This document shows positions 10,003-20,301 of a stretch of DNA of 64,000 bases, in pieces. The stretch's first letter is position 1, and every line of letters begins with the position of its first letter. The translations under genes and the position numbers were made by a program. Source of the stretch: Pseudoalteromonas holothuriae. Its GTDB lineage: Bacteria; Pseudomonadota; Gammaproteobacteria; Enterobacterales; Alteromonadaceae. The DNA is taken from positions 51,602-115,601 of the forward strand of contig NZ_CAMAPC010000013.1 in the NCBI RefSeq assembly GCF_945859825.1, in the 5' to 3' direction. A model generated the notes under the pieces. It made no database searches and was not told the origin of the DNA. It was given only the letters and a program-made list of their open reading frames with translations.

Positions 10003-10479
10003 ATGAAAAAAATAGCCATATTTGTGGATGTGCAGAATATTTATTATACGTGCAAACATGCACTTGGTTATAATTTTGACTACAACGCGTTTTGGTCGCA
10101 TGCACAACAGCTTGGTTCAATTGAATACGCGTATGCCTACGCTACTTATCGTGGCGATGACAAGCAAACTCAATTTCAAAATATATTACGGGCCATTGGT
10201 TTTGAAGTAAAACTTAAGCCTTTTATCCAGCGTAGTGACGGGTCAAAGAAGGGAGATTGGGATGTAGGAATCACGATCGACATATTAGAAGCCGCAAAAC
10301 AAGTTGATGAAGTAGTTTTACTATCAGGGGATGGTGACTTTGCTATTTTATTATCACATATACGCAAAAATTATGATGTTTCAAGTCGTGTATATGGAGC
10401 ACAAAAGCTTACTGCTCAGTTACTTATGGATAGTTGTGATACATTCATCCCTATCGATGGAAAATTGTTATTAACTTAA
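10003..10479 (+). CDS. NYN/PIN-like domain protein (LabA/DUF88 family)
   Basis: A 158-residue protein of the NYN family, PIN-like folds often acting as metal-dependent RNases. The acidic residues expected at the metal site are present: Asp in FVDVQNIYY near residue 8, Asp in KKGDWDVG and ITIDIL, and the LLSGDGDF motif near residue 107. I choose the ATG at 10003, which has GGAGG and GAGGT upstream (9988-9998), rather than the in-frame ATG at 9979. It precedes a tyrosine recombinase on the same strand by 107 bases, but nothing shows that they work together. Substrate RNA is unknown. The family call is strong; nuclease activity is inferred. Confidence 0.85.
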   Translation: MKKIAIFVDVQNIYYTCKHALGYNFDYNAFWSHAQQLGSIEYAYAYATYRGDDKQTQFQNILRAIGFEVKLKPFIQRSDGSKKGDWDVGITIDILEAAKQVDEVVLLSGDGDFAILLSHIRKNYDVSSRVYGAQKLTAQLLMDSCDTFIPIDGKLLLT

Positions 10480-10586
10480 ATCCTATAAGAGTTTTTTATA
10501 AAAGCATTTGGCTTTGTCATTAAACAGCTCTTTGCTAAAAAGAAATATACCTTTATACTTGATATTAAAATTTAGTATCGGACTTA

Positions 10587-11804
10587 ATGATGATGTTAGT
10601 GCCTTTAGTCGACACTTTAAAACAACTTCGCTATCAAATAGCACATATAGATGACAAAACATTACAGCAAGAATACCCTGAGCTAAATTTATACTTGGAA
10701 AATACAACCGCGTTAATACCGCAAACATATGATGATATACAATTCTTATATCACTTTCTGTATGTTTATGGTCGTAAATCTGAAGCCACTTTTAGCCGTT
10801 TCCGTAATGAATTGGAACGTTTTTACCTTTGGGCTTGGCACCATAAACAGCAATCTGTATTTACTTTAAGACGAGATGACATTGAACAGTATGTTGATTT
10901 TGTGGTTGAGCCAAATGCAGCTTGGTGTGCTGATTCGGTGCAATGGCGTTACAAAGATAGTCAAGGTAAAAGAGTCGTTAATTTAAATTGGCGCCCGTTT
11001 GTTGAGAAAGAAAAAAGCATAAGCCAACAAACTTTAGCTGCTATGTTTACTGCATTAAATGTGTTTTACAAATTTGCAATTTTAGAAGAAAAGACGAATA
11101 CCAATTTTGTTCCTGTAGTAAAAAAAAATAGTCCTTTTTTAGTTGTACAATCGCAGATCAAGCTGCCTGATACGCTGAGCAATTTGCAATGGGAGTATGT
11201 ATTAGGTGTGACTAAAGACAGAAGTGAACAGCAACCAGAGCTAGAACGTAATTTATTTACGCTTGTGTGCTTAAAAGGCTTATATTTAAGGATCTCGGAG
11301 CTGTCGGAAAGGCCCCAGTGGTCACCTGTTATGAGCCACTTTTGGCAAGATCCAGACGGATTTTGGTATTTACGAATTATGGGCAAAGGCAATAAGCTTA
11401 GAGATGTAACTTTAAGTGAGGATATTGTTGAATGCTTAAAAAGATATAGGACTTACCGTGGTTTACCCTCCTTGCCACGCGTTGATGAAGCATTTCCAAT
11501 AATCCATAAATTACGGGGTCAAGGTGGAATGAATGTGCGGCAACTGCGCCGAATTGTTCAGCAAAGTTTTGATTTAGCAGTAGAGTCGTTAAACAAAGAC
11601 GGCTTTATAGATGAAGCTGAACTACTTAAAGCCGCAACTGCGCATTGGTTAAGGCATACGGGTGCAACACACGATGCACAACACCGACCACTTAAGCACT
11701 TATCTGAAGATTTGGGTCACTCCAAAATAGCGACAACAGACCAAATCTATATTCAAACCAACATAAAAGACAGAGCTAAGTCAGGTTCAAAACGTAAATT
11801 GTAA
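10587..11804 (+). CDS. Tyrosine recombinase / site-specific integrase
   Basis: A 405-residue recombinase. The N-terminal part holds a SAM-like core-binding domain (about 45-180, with a RFRNELERFYLWAW helix). The catalytic domain has the full active-site set: Arg235 (YLRISEL), His353 and Arg356 (HWLRHTG), His378 (GHSKI) and Tyr388 (QIYIQTN). Family members cut and rejoin DNA through the tyrosine. It starts at an ATG-ATG-ATG run. There are no phage or mobile-element genes, no tRNA target and no recognisable attachment repeats around it, so this is a solitary recombinase. It is larger than XerC/XerD (about 300 residues). Just after its stop there is an 11-base sequence identical to the XerD half of a dif site, and then a terminator. 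Confidence 0.88.
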   Translation: MMMLVPLVDTLKQLRYQIAHIDDKTLQQEYPELNLYLENTTALIPQTYDDIQFLYHFLYVYGRKSEATFSRFRNELERFYLWAWHHKQQSVFTLRRDDIEQYVDFVVEPNAAWCADSVQWRYKDSQGKRVVNLNWRPFVEKEKSISQQTLAAMFTALNVFYKFAILEEKTNTNFVPVVKKNSPFLVVQSQIKLPDTLSNLQWEYVLGVTKDRSEQQPELERNLFTLVCLKGLYLRISELSERPQWSPVMSHFWQDPDGFWYLRIMGKGNKLRDVTLSEDIVECLKRYRTYRGLPSLPRVDEAFPIIHKLRGQGGMNVRQLRRIVQQSFDLAVESLNKDGFIDEAELLKAATAHWLRHTGATHDAQHRPLKHLSEDLGHSKIATTDQIYIQTNIKDRAKSGSKRKL

Positions 11805-11815
11805 TTATGTTAAAT
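11805..11815 (+). other. XerD-half-site-like sequence next to recombinase stop
   Basis: TTATGTTAAAT, identical to the XerD-binding arm of the E. coli dif site, starts at the base after the recombinase stop codon. The 17 bases before it do not match a XerC arm well. It may be chance in AT-rich DNA or a relic attachment site. Confidence 0.25.
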
Positions 11816-11845
11816 TAGCCTCAAAATTTAAATTTGAGGCTAATT
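11813..11845. terminator. Bidirectional hairpin between recombinase and ydiJ
   Basis: A perfect 13-bp stem (11813-11825 with 11833-11845, core TAGCCTC/GAGGCTA) with a 7-base loop lies between two convergent genes. T-rich sequence flanks are short, so termination strength is uncertain. Confidence 0.65.
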
Positions 11846-11855
11846 GCTAATTATA

Positions 11856-14800
11856 TTAATTAATTGAGCGCGCAATAAATTCAATTGGGTGAAGAGGTTT
11901 TTGTTTGTCAAAGCGTTTTACTTGGCTCCTACATGAAAAACCAGTTGCGAGTAAATTATTTTTTAATGTAGCTTTTACGTTTGCTTGCCAAGACATTTGA
12001 TACAGAGAGTAACTATTTTCTTGGTTTTCTAATTCATGTCCATATGTACCTGCCATTCCACAACATCCGGTATTAGGTGTCTTTAGATTTAACCCTAACT
12101 GAGAGAAAATTTCTCTCCACACTTTAGGGCTATCAGGTAATGCAGTTGTTTCAGTACAGTGAGACAGCAACGTAAATTCAGTTCCAGGCTCTACATTTAC
12201 AACTATCTTTGACCAATCTTGAGTTCTTAGCCAATCGTATGCTAATTCTACTTTAAAGTTTAGGTGCTCCTGAGAAGCAAATTGCTTATATTCATCACGA
12301 TAAACCATAACAAGAGATGCATCTAACCCAATCATAGGTATATTGTATTGTGCTATGTTGTGTAAAAATTCACTGCTACGCTGAGCCGTTTTACTAAATT
12401 CTTTCAAAAATCCTTTTACATGTTGAGCTTTCCCATTCGGAATAAATGGTAGCAGAATAGGTGTTTTTCCTAATGCTTGTATAACATCAATGCAAGATGA
12501 GACTAATTCAGCTTCGTAGTAACTGGTAAATGGGTCTTGTACAATAAAGACTGAATTTTGTTTTTGTTCCTCAGTCATAGATTCAATTAATGCTTCACTA
12601 AATTGAAATTGTTTGTCGACTCTATGTTGCACTGATGGTGTACTCAACATAGGTGTATCTACATAGCCGAACACATGTTTGATTAAACCCGCAACCAATT
12701 TAGTTGATATTATAGGGTTTACAATTGGCGCAATTTTTGAAAGTAAAGGAGCCATTAATTCAATATTAGAAACTAAAAAGTCTTTTAAAGGACGATTGTA
12801 TTTACTGTAGTATAAATTCAAAAAGCGAGCTCTAAAACTAGGTACATCAACCTTAATAGGGCAAGCCGTGGTGCATGCTTTGCAGGCTAAGCATGCATCC
12901 ATTGACTCTTTAACTTCATGAGAAAAATCATACTGACCCTGTTGTTTGGCCTGATTATTTCTAAAACGTTCCCACCAAGTTATGTCGTTTTCTTTATAAA
13001 TGAGTTGTTTCTCAACATTTAGTATGTCGATATTTGCAGCGCTTTGCAGTCTTAACCACTCCCGAATTAGAGTTGCCCTACCCTTTGGTGAGTGTCGACG
13101 ATCTTTCGTAACTTTATATGAAGGACACATTGGTGAAGTTTCATCATAATTAAAGCAAAGTCCATTACCGTTACAGTTCATGGCATTGTCAAAACTGTCA
13201 CGTACTTGAACGTCTATACTCTTATCAAACCAAGAACGTTTTTGGTCATCAACACTGACAAGTGAGTCTTCACTTTCAATTGGAGTACATATTTTACCAG
13301 GGTTTAGTCTATTGCTTTTATCAAATACAGTTTTTATTTTTCGTAATTCACAAAACAACTGCTCACCAAAAAACTCCGGTCCATATTCACTGCGGTACCC
13401 TTTACCATGCTCTCCCCACATTAAGCCGCCATATTTGGCAGTTAAAGCAACGACTTGATCTGAAATGAGACGAAGTAGCTTTTCTTGCTCAGGATCGCAC
13501 AGATCTAAAGCTGGTCGAACATGCAATACCCCTGCATCGACATGGCCAAACATACCATAGTGAAGTTTATGAGCATCAAGGAGCTTTCTAAATTCAGCAA
13601 TAAAGTCAGCCAAATTTTCCGGAGGAACGGCAGTATCTTCAGCGAAAGCCAGAGGCTTTTGCTTTCCTTTGGTGTTACCTAATAAGCCAACCGATTTTTT
13701 TCGCATAGCATAAATTTTAAGAATGTCGGCTTTGTCATTGGTAAGTTGATAACCGATAACGCCAGCTTCTTTATTTGCAATCAAATTATCAAGGTTTCTG
13801 CACAGGGTTGAAATTTTGCTGTCCATTTCATCAGCAGTTTCACCATTGAATTCGACCATGTTGAGGCCTTGCATTTCAATACCAGGCACATCGGTTATTA
13901 AGTCCGATACTGAATGCCAGATAATATCTTCTTTAGCTAAATTCAATACTTTACTGTCGACGGTTTCAACTGATGTTGCACTCGCCTCTACTAAAAATGG
14001 TGAGTTTCTCAGGGCAGAATCAAAGCTGTCGTATTTTATATTTATTAAGGTTTTGTAGGGAGCAATTGGGGTTATGTTTAGCTTTGCTTCAGTTACAACC
14101 CCAAGAGACCCTTCTGAGCCGGTAATAATTCTCGATAAATCAAAGGTGGTTAAATCATCATTGAAAACGTTTTCTAGATCATACCCAGTTAAAAAACGGT
14201 TCAGTCTTGGGAATGTACTTAAAATTTGATGCCGGTTATTTTTACAAGATGCCAATACTTGCTGGTAAATTTGCGCGGTGCGGTTGTCTTGCTGAGCGAT
14301 AACTTGTGCTTTATCAGTCGCAATTTTGCTGGTGCATAACTCGGTGCCATCAACTAGATATGTTGTAAGCCCCAAAACATGATCACTTGTTTTGCCATAA
14401 ACTAAAGACCCCTGCCCTGATGCATCTGTGTTTATCATACCACCAATAGTTGCTCGATTACTTGTTGATAAGTCAGGAGCAAAGAAATAGCCAAATTCTT
14501 TTAGGTAATCATTAAGCTGATCTTTTATCACTCCGGCTTGTACTCGAACCCATTTTTCTTCAACATTGATCTCGATAATTTCTCGCATATGTTTTGATAA
14601 ATCAATGACAATACCAGGCGTTAAAGATTGGCCATTTGTGCCTGTACCGCCTCCGCGAGGGCCAAAAGTCAAAGATAGAAATGGGTCTTGCGATGCACAT
14701 TGCAACGCTGTTTGAATATCCTTATTGCAGGTAGGAAAGATAACGGCTTGTGGTACATTTTGGTAAATACTGTTATCAGTCGCATTTATCAATCGAGTTG

Positions 14801-14906
14801 CATAGCTTGAATCTGTTTCACCCACGAAACCCGCTTGCTTAATTGTGTTTAGGTAATTATTAAGTAATTCGTTGGCTGTATCTTGCTGACTTATATTGGC
14901 AATCAT
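11856..14906 (-). CDS. ydiJ: FAD-linked oxidase with Fe-S C-terminal half (YdiJ / D-2-hydroxyglutarate dehydrogenase type)
   Basis: A 1016-residue fusion protein, close to the 1018 residues of E. coli YdiJ. Residues about 45-280 form the FAD-binding PCMH domain (FGPRGGGTGTNGQSL, the pyrophosphate loop); about 290-560 the FAD-linked oxidase C-terminal domain, including MFGHVDAGVLHVRP and WGEHGKGYRSE with the metal-binding histidines; about 600-710 a ferredoxin-like 4Fe-4S part with CLACKACTTACP; and the C-terminal CCG-type domain with NTGCCGMAGTYGHE. Family members oxidise D-2-hydroxy acids such as D-2-hydroxyglutarate or D-lactate and pass electrons on through the Fe-S centres. It is alone between convergent and divergent genes. 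The ribosome site before the ATG at 14906 is weak. Confidence 0.9.
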   Translation of the reverse strand: MIANISQQDTANELLNNYLNTIKQAGFVGETDSSYATRLINATDNSIYQNVPQAVIFPTCNKDIQTALQCASQDPFLSLTFGPRGGGTGTNGQSLTPGIVIDLSKHMREIIEINVEEKWVRVQAGVIKDQLNDYLKEFGYFFAPDLSTSNRATIGGMINTDASGQGSLVYGKTSDHVLGLTTYLVDGTELCTSKIATDKAQVIAQQDNRTAQIYQQVLASCKNNRHQILSTFPRLNRFLTGYDLENVFNDDLTTFDLSRIITGSEGSLGVVTEAKLNITPIAPYKTLINIKYDSFDSALRNSPFLVEASATSVETVDSKVLNLAKEDIIWHSVSDLITDVPGIEMQGLNMVEFNGETADEMDSKISTLCRNLDNLIANKEAGVIGYQLTNDKADILKIYAMRKKSVGLLGNTKGKQKPLAFAEDTAVPPENLADFIAEFRKLLDAHKLHYGMFGHVDAGVLHVRPALDLCDPEQEKLLRLISDQVVALTAKYGGLMWGEHGKGYRSEYGPEFFGEQLFCELRKIKTVFDKSNRLNPGKICTPIESEDSLVSVDDQKRSWFDKSIDVQVRDSFDNAMNCNGNGLCFNYDETSPMCPSYKVTKDRRHSPKGRATLIREWLRLQSAANIDILNVEKQLIYKENDITWWERFRNNQAKQQGQYDFSHEVKESMDACLACKACTTACPIKVDVPSFRARFLNLYYSKYNRPLKDFLVSNIELMAPLLSKIAPIVNPIISTKLVAGLIKHVFGYVDTPMLSTPSVQHRVDKQFQFSEALIESMTEEQKQNSVFIVQDPFTSYYEAELVSSCIDVIQALGKTPILLPFIPNGKAQHVKGFLKEFSKTAQRSSEFLHNIAQYNIPMIGLDASLVMVYRDEYKQFASQEHLNFKVELAYDWLRTQDWSKIVVNVEPGTEFTLLSHCTETTALPDSPKVWREIFSQLGLNLKTPNTGCCGMAGTYGHELENQENSYSLYQMSWQANVKATLKNNLLATGFSCRSQVKRFDKQKPLHPIEFIARSIN

Positions 14907-15051
14907 GACGGTAATAAGTTATTGCTTTTATCTTATTGTAACATGTAGAAAGATTTAAAAAATTGGGAAATTTAATCTTTGTTACATAATTTGCAAACTT
15001 TGACACACAAATTATCTTATAGTTGATGTAATGCTTGAATGAGATAATGAT

Positions 15052-15255
15052 ATGAAGAAAATTTTGATTTTATTATTAGGTGTATTGTTTATATTACTGG
15101 CTTTAATATTTGCGATAATTCCAGGACCTTCGATAATATTTTTGTTATCAGCACTTGTGTGCTTTTCAATATATTACCCAAAAGCTAGAAAGTGGCTCAA
15201 GAAAATACAAAAGGTATTTACTAAAGCATGCTACAAGTTAGACAAAATAAAATAA
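15052..15255 (+). CDS. Small PGPGW-type membrane protein
   Basis: A 67-residue protein with two hydrophobic helices (about 3-22 and 26-44) joined by a PGPS turn, then a basic amphipathic tail rich in lysine. This is the pattern of the PGPGW putative transmembrane family, here with PGPSI in place of the full PGPGW motif. Function is unknown for the family. It is divergent from ydiJ and convergent with ppsA, with a strong terminator right after the stop codon. Confidence 0.72.
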   Translation: MKKILILLLGVLFILLALIFAIIPGPSIIFLLSALVCFSIYYPKARKWLKKIQKVFTKACYKLDKIK

Positions 15256-15284
15256 AACAGCCAGTAGCTACTGGCTGTTTTTTA
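15255..15284. terminator. Strong bidirectional terminator between PGPGW gene and ppsA
   Basis: A perfect 26-base palindrome (15255-15280, core CAGCCAGTAG/CTACTGGCTG) followed by a T-run on the plus strand and preceded by an A-run, so it can stop transcripts from both sides. Confidence 0.85.
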
Positions 15285-15288
15285 TAGC

Positions 15289-17664
15289 TTAGTTCTTTAA
15301 CTTATCCGCTAGGTAAAGCCAAGTTTCTAAAACTGTATCAGGGTTTAGCGATACAGAGTCAATACCTTGCTCAACCAACCATGCAGCAAAATCTTCATGA
15401 TCTGAAGGTCCTTGTCCGCAAATACCAACGTATTTACCTTTTGCTTTTGCAGTTTGGATAGCCATTGATAGCAACTTTTTGATTGCAGGGTTACGTTCGT
15501 CAAATAAATGTGCAATCAGACCAGAATCACGGTCTAAACCGAGTGTTAGCTGAGTTAAATCATTTGAACCAATCGAGAATCCATCAAAGTATTCTAAGAA
15601 CTCTTCTGCCAATAATGCATTTGAAGGAAGTTCACACATCATTATTACTTTAAGACCGTTTTCTCCACGCTTAAGTCCGTGCTCCTCAAGCAGTTCGATA
15701 ACTCTTGCTGCCTCTTCAAGCGTACGAACAAACGGTATCATGACCTCAACATTAGTTAAGCCCATTTCATTACGCACACGCTTTATAGCTTCACACTCAA
15801 GCGCAAAACACTCACGAAAATCTTCAGAAATATAACGAGATGCACCACGGAAGCCAATCATAGGATTTTCTTCTTCCGGTTCATATTGCTGACCACCAAC
15901 AAGGTTTGCATATTCGTTTGACTTAAAATCAGACATTCGAACAATCACGCGTTCAGGAGCAAATGCACAGCCTAATGTAGAAATGCCTTCTACTAACTTT
16001 GCGATATAGAATTCAACAGGTGACTCGTAGCCTGCAATTATATCTTTAATCTCAGCTTGTAACTCAGGAGTTTGAATATCAAAGTTGAGAAGAGCTTTAG
16101 GGTGCACACCAATCATTCGATTGATTATGAATTCAAGACGGGCAAGACCAATACCTGCATGAGGTAATTTTGCAAAATCAAATGCTCTGTCAGGGTTACC
16201 AACGTTCATCATTATTTTCATTGGTAAATCTGGCATTGAATCTACGCGAGACGAAATGACTTCGTATTCAAGTTCGCCTTCATAAATATAACCTGTATCA
16301 CCTTCTGCACAAGAAACAGTTACTTGCTGATTGCTACGAATTAGATCAGTTGCATTACCACAACCAACAACAGCAGGAATACCTAATTCACGAGCGATAA
16401 TTGCTGCGTGACAAGTACGTCCACCACGATTTGTTACAATCGCAGCTGCGCGTTTCATGATAGGTTCCCAGTCAGGGTCCGTCATATCGGTAACGAGCAC
16501 ATCACCTTGTTGAACTTTGTCCATCTCGTCTATTGAGTTAAGCACGCGTACGACACCAGCCCCAATCTTGTGTCCAATCGCTCTACCTTCAGCAACAACA
16601 TTAGAATGTGCTTTTAATTGAAAGCGCTCCATTACATTGGCATCTTCATTTGAACGCACGGTCTCAGGACGCGCTTGGACAATGTATAACTTTCCATCAT
16701 TGCCGTCTTTAGCCCACTCGATGTCCATGGGGCGACCATAGTGCTTTTCAATTATAACGGCTTGTTTAGCAAGTTCTTGTACTTCATCATCATTTATTGA
16801 GAATTGTGCAGACTTGCTTGGGTCCATATCAACAATTTCAACCTGTTTACCATGTGATTCATCACTTGAATAAATCATTTGAATCGCTTTAGATCCAATG
16901 TTGCGACGCACGACAGCAGGTAAGCCTTTTTGTAAAGTTGGTTTATGGACATAAAATTCATCAGGATTGACCGCGCCTTGAACTACCATCTCGCCAAGAC
17001 CGTAACTAGAGGTTACAAATACAACATCTTCAAAGCCTGATTCAGTATCAATACTAAACATAACACCTGATGATGCTTTGTCTGAACGCACCATACGCTG
17101 AATACCTGCAGACAACGCGACACCTCTGTGGTCATAACCTTGGTGAACACGGTAAGAAATAGCGCGGTCATTAAACAATGAGGCAAAAACATGTTTTATC
17201 GCGACCATTACTGCATCAATTCCGCGAACGTTTAAAAATGTTTCTTGCTGACCTGCAAATGATGCATCTGGCATATCTTCTGCTGTTGCAGATGAACGCA
17301 CTGCAAAAGAAACATCTGAATTAGTATCCCCGTGAAGAGAGTTGTAAGCGTCTTGAATTGCGGTGTTTAGAGCTGGTTGAAAAGGTGTATCAATAATCCA
17401 TTGGCGGATTTGTGCGCCAACTTTGGCTAGGGTGTTGACGTCATCGACATCAAGGGTATCTAAAATGGTGTGGATTTTTTCGTTTAAACCAGATTGGTCA
17501 AGGAATTCATTGAAGGCGTCTGCGGTAGTTGCAAATCCACCAGGAACTTGTACACCTGCGTTTGATAAATTAGATATCATTTCCCCAAGTGATGCATTTT
17601 TACCACCAACCCGAGGCACGTCTTGCATACCTAACTCTTGATACCAGAGAACGTAGTCTTGCAC
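15289..17664 (-). CDS. ppsA: Phosphoenolpyruvate synthase
   Basis: A 791-residue enzyme making phosphoenolpyruvate from pyruvate and ATP, the entry step of gluconeogenesis from C3 compounds. The N-terminal ATP-grasp-like PEP/pyruvate-binding domain begins [20 protein letters not shown]; the swivelling phosphohistidine domain carries His419 in [10 protein letters not shown]; the C-terminal TIM barrel includes [11 protein letters not shown] and the [15 protein letters not shown] signature. The length is the same as in other gammaproteobacteria (about 792). It is divergent from ppsR, which regulates it, with 143 bases between. With aceA/glcB elsewhere in the window it gives growth on acetate and fatty acids a route to sugars. 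Confidence 0.97.
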   Translation of the reverse strand: MQDYVLWYQELGMQDVPRVGGKNASLGEMISNLSNAGVQVPGGFATTADAFNEFLDQSGLNEKIHTILDTLDVDDVNTLAKVGAQIRQWIIDTPFQPALNTAIQDAYNSLHGDTNSDVSFAVRSSATAEDMPDASFAGQQETFLNVRGIDAVMVAIKHVFASLFNDRAISYRVHQGYDHRGVALSAGIQRMVRSDKASSGVMFSIDTESGFEDVVFVTSSYGLGEMVVQGAVNPDEFYVHKPTLQKGLPAVVRRNIGSKAIQMIYSSDESHGKQVEIVDMDPSKSAQFSINDDEVQELAKQAVIIEKHYGRPMDIEWAKDGNDGKLYIVQARPETVRSNEDANVMERFQLKAHSNVVAEGRAIGHKIGAGVVRVLNSIDEMDKVQQGDVLVTDMTDPDWEPIMKRAAAIVTNRGGRTCHAAIIARELGIPAVVGCGNATDLIRSNQQVTVSCAEGDTGYIYEGELEYEVISSRVDSMPDLPMKIMMNVGNPDRAFDFAKLPHAGIGLARLEFIINRMIGVHPKALLNFDIQTPELQAEIKDIIAGYESPVEFYIAKLVEGISTLGCAFAPERVIVRMSDFKSNEYANLVGGQQYEPEEENPMIGFRGASRYISEDFRECFALECEAIKRVRNEMGLTNVEVMIPFVRTLEEAARVIELLEEHGLKRGENGLKVIMMCELPSNALLAEEFLEYFDGFSIGSNDLTQLTLGLDRDSGLIAHLFDERNPAIKKLLSMAIQTAKAKGKYVGICGQGPSDHEDFAAWLVEQGIDSVSLNPDTVLETWLYLADKLKN

Positions 17665-17807
17665 GGAACTGTCTCCAAAAACAAATTGTAATAAATGTGA
17701 GAGATTATTTGACCTTTAATAAGGGTCGCAGGCATTCTACACTGGTAAGCATACCTACGTAAACCGCGATAGGGAAAATTCAGTTAATTTGAAATAATAA
17801 GGTTATC

Positions 17808-18617
17808 ATGAGAACGGCATTTTATATCTCAGACGGCACCGCGATTACTTCAGAAGTATTTGGCCACGCAACGCTCTCTATGTTTCCAGTGGAATTTAAT
17901 CACCAAACTATTCCATTTGTTGAAACAGTTCAAAAAGCTCAAGAAATAAAATCTTTAATTGACCTTACGTCACAAAACAGTGGTGATAGGCCACTGGTAT
18001 TTTTTACTTTTGTGAATCCTGAGCTGTCAGAAATTATACTATCATCACAGGGGGTTTGTTATGATTTTCTAGCATTAGCTAGTAAAGTCGTAAAGAAAGA
18101 GCTTAATGTTGACCCGGTGCCTAAAATACATCGTACACACTCCATACATGAAGCGAGTTATGATTTTCGAATCGATGCAGTTAACTATGCACTCGCCAAT
18201 GATGACGGCGCTAATATTAAAGATTATGAGCAAGCTGACATTATTTTAGTAGGTGTGAGTCGATGTGGAAAAACACCAACAAGTTTATATCTAGCACTTC
18301 AGTATGGTATTAAAGCCGCCAACTATCCAATGACAGAAGATGACCTTGAAAAAGGAAATTTCCCACGTTGTTTGTTGCCTTTTAAACATAAATTATTTGG
18401 TCTAACTATCAACCCTGAACGTTTAGCTGCAATTCGTGAAGGGAGAATGGCAAATTCAAAATACGCATCATTACGCCAATGCCGCATAGAGGTTAGAGAA
18501 GTAGAAATGTTATTTAAACGTCATAAAACGCCTTACTTGAACTCAACCTGCCACTCTATTGAAGAAATTTCAGCAAAGATAATTTCTGAAACGGGCTTAA
18601 CAAGGCGAAAGTATTAA
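17808..18617 (+). CDS. ppsR: PEP synthase regulatory protein (bifunctional kinase/pyrophosphorylase)
   Basis: A 269-residue protein of the DUF299 family. It has the P-loop GVSRCGKTPTS at about 149-159 used for ADP-dependent phosphorylation, and the start FYISDGTAITSE typical of the family. PpsR inactivates PEP synthase by phosphorylating a threonine near the catalytic histidine and reverses this with phosphate. The divergent neighbour ppsA is the expected target, a gene pairing conserved in many gammaproteobacteria. A hairpin follows the gene. Confidence 0.95.
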   Translation: MRTAFYISDGTAITSEVFGHATLSMFPVEFNHQTIPFVETVQKAQEIKSLIDLTSQNSGDRPLVFFTFVNPELSEIILSSQGVCYDFLALASKVVKKELNVDPVPKIHRTHSIHEASYDFRIDAVNYALANDDGANIKDYEQADIILVGVSRCGKTPTSLYLALQYGIKAANYPMTEDDLEKGNFPRCLLPFKHKLFGLTINPERLAAIREGRMANSKYASLRQCRIEVREVEMLFKRHKTPYLNSTCHSIEEISAKIISETGLTRRKY

Positions 18618-18623
18618 ATGAAA

Positions 18624-18643
18624 AAGGCCGTAAATACGGCCTT
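18624..18643 (+). terminator. Hairpin terminator between ppsR and DAHP synthase
   Basis: A 9-bp stem (AAGGCCGTA with TACGGCCTT) with a two-base centre lies between two convergent genes. The T-run after it is poor. Confidence 0.55.
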
Positions 18644-18654
18644 AACATTTGATA

Positions 18655-20010
18655 TTATACTTTTTTACGTGCGTCTTTGAGCAAGTCGGCAACTAAAAAG
18701 CCTAACTCTAGCACTTGATCTGCATTCAAGCGAGGGTCGCATTGCGTACGGTAACGTTGAGCTAGGTCTTCATCTGATAAGCCATATGCGCCACCGGTAC
18801 ATTCAGTAACGTGTTGACCTGTCATTTCTAAATGTACACCACCTGGGTATGAGCCTTCAGCTTTATGAACAGCGAAAAACTGACTTATTTCTCGAAGAAT
18901 ATTATTGAAACTTCGGGTCTTATAACCTGTACTGGCTTTTTCGGTATTGCCATGCATTGGATCGGATGACCAAATTACTTTACGACCTTCTTCTTGTACT
19001 TTTCTTACTAAGGCAGGTAATTTTTCAGGTAAAATATCTGCCCCCATTCTTGTTATTAGAGTTAATCTTCCAGGTATATTGTCTGGATTAAGTGCATCAA
19101 TTAATTCAATCAACTCGTCAGGTTTCATACCTGGACCAACTTTTACGCCGATTGGATTTTTTATGCCTCTAAAAAACTCAATATGAGCATGATCCAACTG
19201 TCTTGTACGTTCACCAATCCAAACAAAGTGCGCTGAGCAATCATACCAATCACCACTTAAATGGTCTCTGCGTGTTAATGCTTCTTCATAACCAAGGAGC
19301 AACGCTTCATGTGATGTATATAGGTCTGTTTCTCGCAAACTAGGGGCTACTGCCGCATTAATGCCGCAAACTTCCATAAATTCAAGTGCATCTTGAATTC
19401 TATCGGCTAATTGCTGGTATTTTTCTTTCAGTGGGTTGGCTGCTACAAAGCTCATATTCCAGCGGTTGACTTGATGCAAATCTGCTAAACCGCCCTGTGC
19501 AAATGCACGAAGTAGATTAAGCGTTGCTGCACTATGATGGTATGCTGTCATAAGCCTTGCAGGGTCCGGTACTCGCGATTGCTCTGTAAACTCGAAGTTA
19601 TTAATAATATCACCACGATAAGAAGGTAATGATATTCCTTCAATTGTTTCAAAATCGGATGAACGTGGTTTTGCATATTGACCTGCCATTCTGGCAATCT
19701 TAACAACAGGACATTTACCGCCGTAAGTTAATACTACAGCCATTTGCAATAGTGTTTTGAAAGTATCACGGATATTTGCTGCATTAAAATCGGTAAAAGA
19801 CTCTGCACAGTCTCCACCTTGAAGTAAAAATGACTTTCCTTCGCATACATCAGCTAATTGTTTATATAAGCTACGAGTTTCTTCAGCGAATACAAGTGGT
19901 GGTGCATCATTTAATTGTTTTTCAACCTGTTTCAGCGCTTGCTGATCCGGGTACTCTGGTTGCTGTACAATTGGAAGGCTTCTCCAACTGTCAGGGTTCC
20001 ATAATTTCAT
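18655..20010 (-). CDS. DAHP synthase, class II (plant-like)
   Basis: A 451-residue 3-deoxy-D-arabino-heptulosonate-7-phosphate synthase, the first step of the shikimate pathway, joining PEP and erythrose 4-phosphate. Class II features are clear: the starting [19 protein letters not shown], the [11 protein letters not shown] phosphate-binding region, [15 protein letters not shown], the [20 protein letters not shown] region and the C-terminal [15 protein letters not shown] with metal ligands. The ATG at 20010 has AGGAAAC five bases upstream. Class II enzymes lack the small regulatory domain of E. coli AroFGH. Its PEP substrate is made by the neighbouring ppsA product, though no shared operon exists. 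Confidence 0.93.
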   Translation of the reverse strand: MKLWNPDSWRSLPIVQQPEYPDQQALKQVEKQLNDAPPLVFAEETRSLYKQLADVCEGKSFLLQGGDCAESFTDFNAANIRDTFKTLLQMAVVLTYGGKCPVVKIARMAGQYAKPRSSDFETIEGISLPSYRGDIINNFEFTEQSRVPDPARLMTAYHHSAATLNLLRAFAQGGLADLHQVNRWNMSFVAANPLKEKYQQLADRIQDALEFMEVCGINAAVAPSLRETDLYTSHEALLLGYEEALTRRDHLSGDWYDCSAHFVWIGERTRQLDHAHIEFFRGIKNPIGVKVGPGMKPDELIELIDALNPDNIPGRLTLITRMGADILPEKLPALVRKVQEEGRKVIWSSDPMHGNTEKASTGYKTRSFNNILREISQFFAVHKAEGSYPGGVHLEMTGQHVTECTGGAYGLSDEDLAQRYRTQCDPRLNADQVLELGFLVADLLKDARKKV

Positions 20011-20138
20011 TTTGTTTCCTCATTCCAAGTAGTGTAACTTCAAGATGAAAGTAACGTATAGACGTCTTTCCTTCAAGAGAAATTTGCATTAACTGGGTTA
20101 ACAGAGGTAATAAGACAAAGGGCAACAAGCAAAAACAA

Positions 20139-20151
20139 GAACACATCATAC
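20139..20151 (-). promoter_or_regulatory. Ter-like site, copy 1 (GAACACATCATAC)
   Basis: First of three identical 13-mers in the same orientation. Read on the minus strand it is GTATGATGTGTTC; its first nine bases match eight of nine in the E. coli Ter core GTATGTTGT. By E. coli polarity the blocking face would point right, towards the origin. Assignment as a Tus site is inference. Confidence 0.5.
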
Positions 20152-20273
20152 ATAATTCCTACTTAAGTTAAATCAGTAATGAAGTGAAATTTAGATAAAG
20201 CAAACAAAAATAAGGGGGTTTATGTATCAACCTATTTGAGATACTATGGCTTGTTTTATTTAAATAACTATCA

Positions 20274-20301
20274 ATTTAACATAACGTAAGTAAAGTAAAC
20301 A
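20274..20301 (-). promoter_or_regulatory. Candidate dif site of the chromid
   Basis: On the minus strand the last 11 bases are TTATGTTAAAT, identical to the XerD arm of E. coli dif and Vibrio cholerae dif2, and the adjacent ACTTACG resembles the dif2 centre ACGTGCG. As I recall the V. cholerae dif2 sequence, 20 of 28 positions agree. The XerC arm (20291-20301) is poorly conserved, so this is moderate evidence. The place is right: within the Ter-like cluster. Confidence 0.4.

Noticed and set aside
20011..20151. Leader-peptide frame (minus) before DAHP synthase, starting within Ter-like copy 1
   Set aside because: Not rich in Phe, Tyr or Trp, no attenuator hairpins seen, and the frame runs past the true start codon; probably chance.
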